A stretch of DNA of 6,684 nt, taken from an uncultured Lachnospiraceae bacterium (lineage in GTDB: Bacteria; Bacillota; Clostridia; Lachnospirales; Lachnospiraceae). A model generated the notes under the pieces. The model saw only the letters and a program-made list of their open reading frames with translations. It had not been told where the DNA came from and did no database searches. The stretch covers positions 1 to 6,684 of the forward strand of contig CAMNBW010000086.1 of assembly GCA_946533525.1 (NCBI GenBank), written 5' to 3'. Shown here in pieces: positions 6,503 to 6,684 of the stretch (the first letter of the stretch is position 1; every line of letters starts with the position of its first letter). The position numbers and the translations under genes are program-made.

Positions 6503-6684
6503 GTCAGATATTACCGGGGATAAGACCCCATTTAATAGAAGAGATAGGAAAAAAGGCTTAATGGAAATGGAATTTGTGCTTCCGCAGGATATTGAAGGCA
6601 GAAGCTTTGAGATCATAAGAGAGGAACTAAAAAGCCGCAAGGTAGTGCTGCCCGAAGAGGAGCTGCCGGTGACCATGAGGGTCA
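6492..6684 (+). CDS. cbiC: Cobalt-precorrin-8 methylmutase, N-terminal part (cut by window edge)
   Basis: Only the first 64 codons are visible; the frame is open to the right edge. CbiC (CobH in the aerobic pathway) moves a methyl group from C11 to C12 of the corrin precursor, giving cobyrinic acid or its cobalt form. The assignment rests on MEFVLPQDIEGRSFEIIREEL followed by LPEEELPVTMRV, which matches the start of the family, where a PxxIExxSFxII helix is followed by LPxxExPVVxRV. The ATG at 6492 overlaps cobD by 11 nt and has GGAG 5 nt upstream. It adds a charged segment of about 23 residues before the usual family start. ATG 6561 or 6567 would give a conventional N terminus. The mutase histidine lies beyond the visible part. 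As a ring-synthesis gene it suggests that cbi genes continue downstream. Confidence 0.85.
   Translation, partial: MSYRSDITGDKTPFNRRDRKKGLMEMEFVLPQDIEGRSFEIIREELKSRKVVLPEEELPVTMRV

Noticed and set aside
6677..6684. AGGGTCA at the right edge resembling the left end of the palindrome (2-8).
   Set aside because: A seven-base match inside the cbiC coding frame is expected by chance, and no rest of the palindrome is present.

Overview
This window is one dense, all-plus-strand block of a cobalamin (vitamin B12) biosynthesis operon. It holds seven complete genes and one gene cut by the right edge. The order is cobQ/cbiP - cobT - cobU - cobS - a short cobU-like gene - cbiB - cobD (L-threonine-O-3-phosphate decarboxylase, Salmonella naming) - cbiC (partial). 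All but the short cobU-like gene are recognised from family motifs visible in the translations.

The host looks like an anaerobic Firmicute of class Clostridia, plausibly Lachnospirales. Supporting signs are intermediate GC, heavy use of AGG/AGA/ATA codons, purine-rich Shine-Dalgarno sites, a clostridial style of CobU, and a CbiC-type enzyme that points to the anaerobic cobalt-early route. This placement is inference from sequence style; no marker gene is present.

Layout: bases 1-91 are non-coding and dominated by a 61-nt, nearly full-length imperfect palindrome (3-63). It has no T-tract, so it is not a standard terminator. From 92 to the right edge the DNA is almost wholly coding. The only intergenic gaps are 26 nt (cobQ/cobT) and, with the preferred cobD start, 2 nt. 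Four junctions overlap (4, 10, 4 and 4 nt), and cobD/cbiC overlaps by 11 nt if the upstream cbiC start is used. One polycistronic, translationally coupled message is the simplest reading. No cobalamin riboswitch, promoter or terminator can be recognised inside the window; any B12 riboswitch would lie upstream.

Pathway logic: CobQ amidates adenosylcobyrinic acid a,c-diamide to adenosylcobyric acid. CobD makes (R)-1-aminopropan-2-ol O-phosphate from threonine phosphate, and CbiB attaches it to give adenosylcobinamide phosphate. CobU activates that with GTP to AdoCbi-GDP. CobT makes the alpha-ribazole phosphate lower-ligand nucleotide, and CobS joins the two at the membrane. CbiC belongs to an earlier stage, corrin ring synthesis, which suggests that ring-building genes continue to the right. 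An alpha-ribazole-phosphate phosphatase (CobC) is not seen here.

The most interesting item is the 125-residue CobU-like protein at 4090-4467. It keeps the N-terminal P-loop region and the C-terminal VGxGIVP-type segment of CobU, but lacks the central part with the guanylylated histidine, and its P-loop ends GKL instead of GKS/T. The full-length CobU at 2679-3323 shows the reverse pattern: intact Walker A and histidine, but no VGxGIVP motif.
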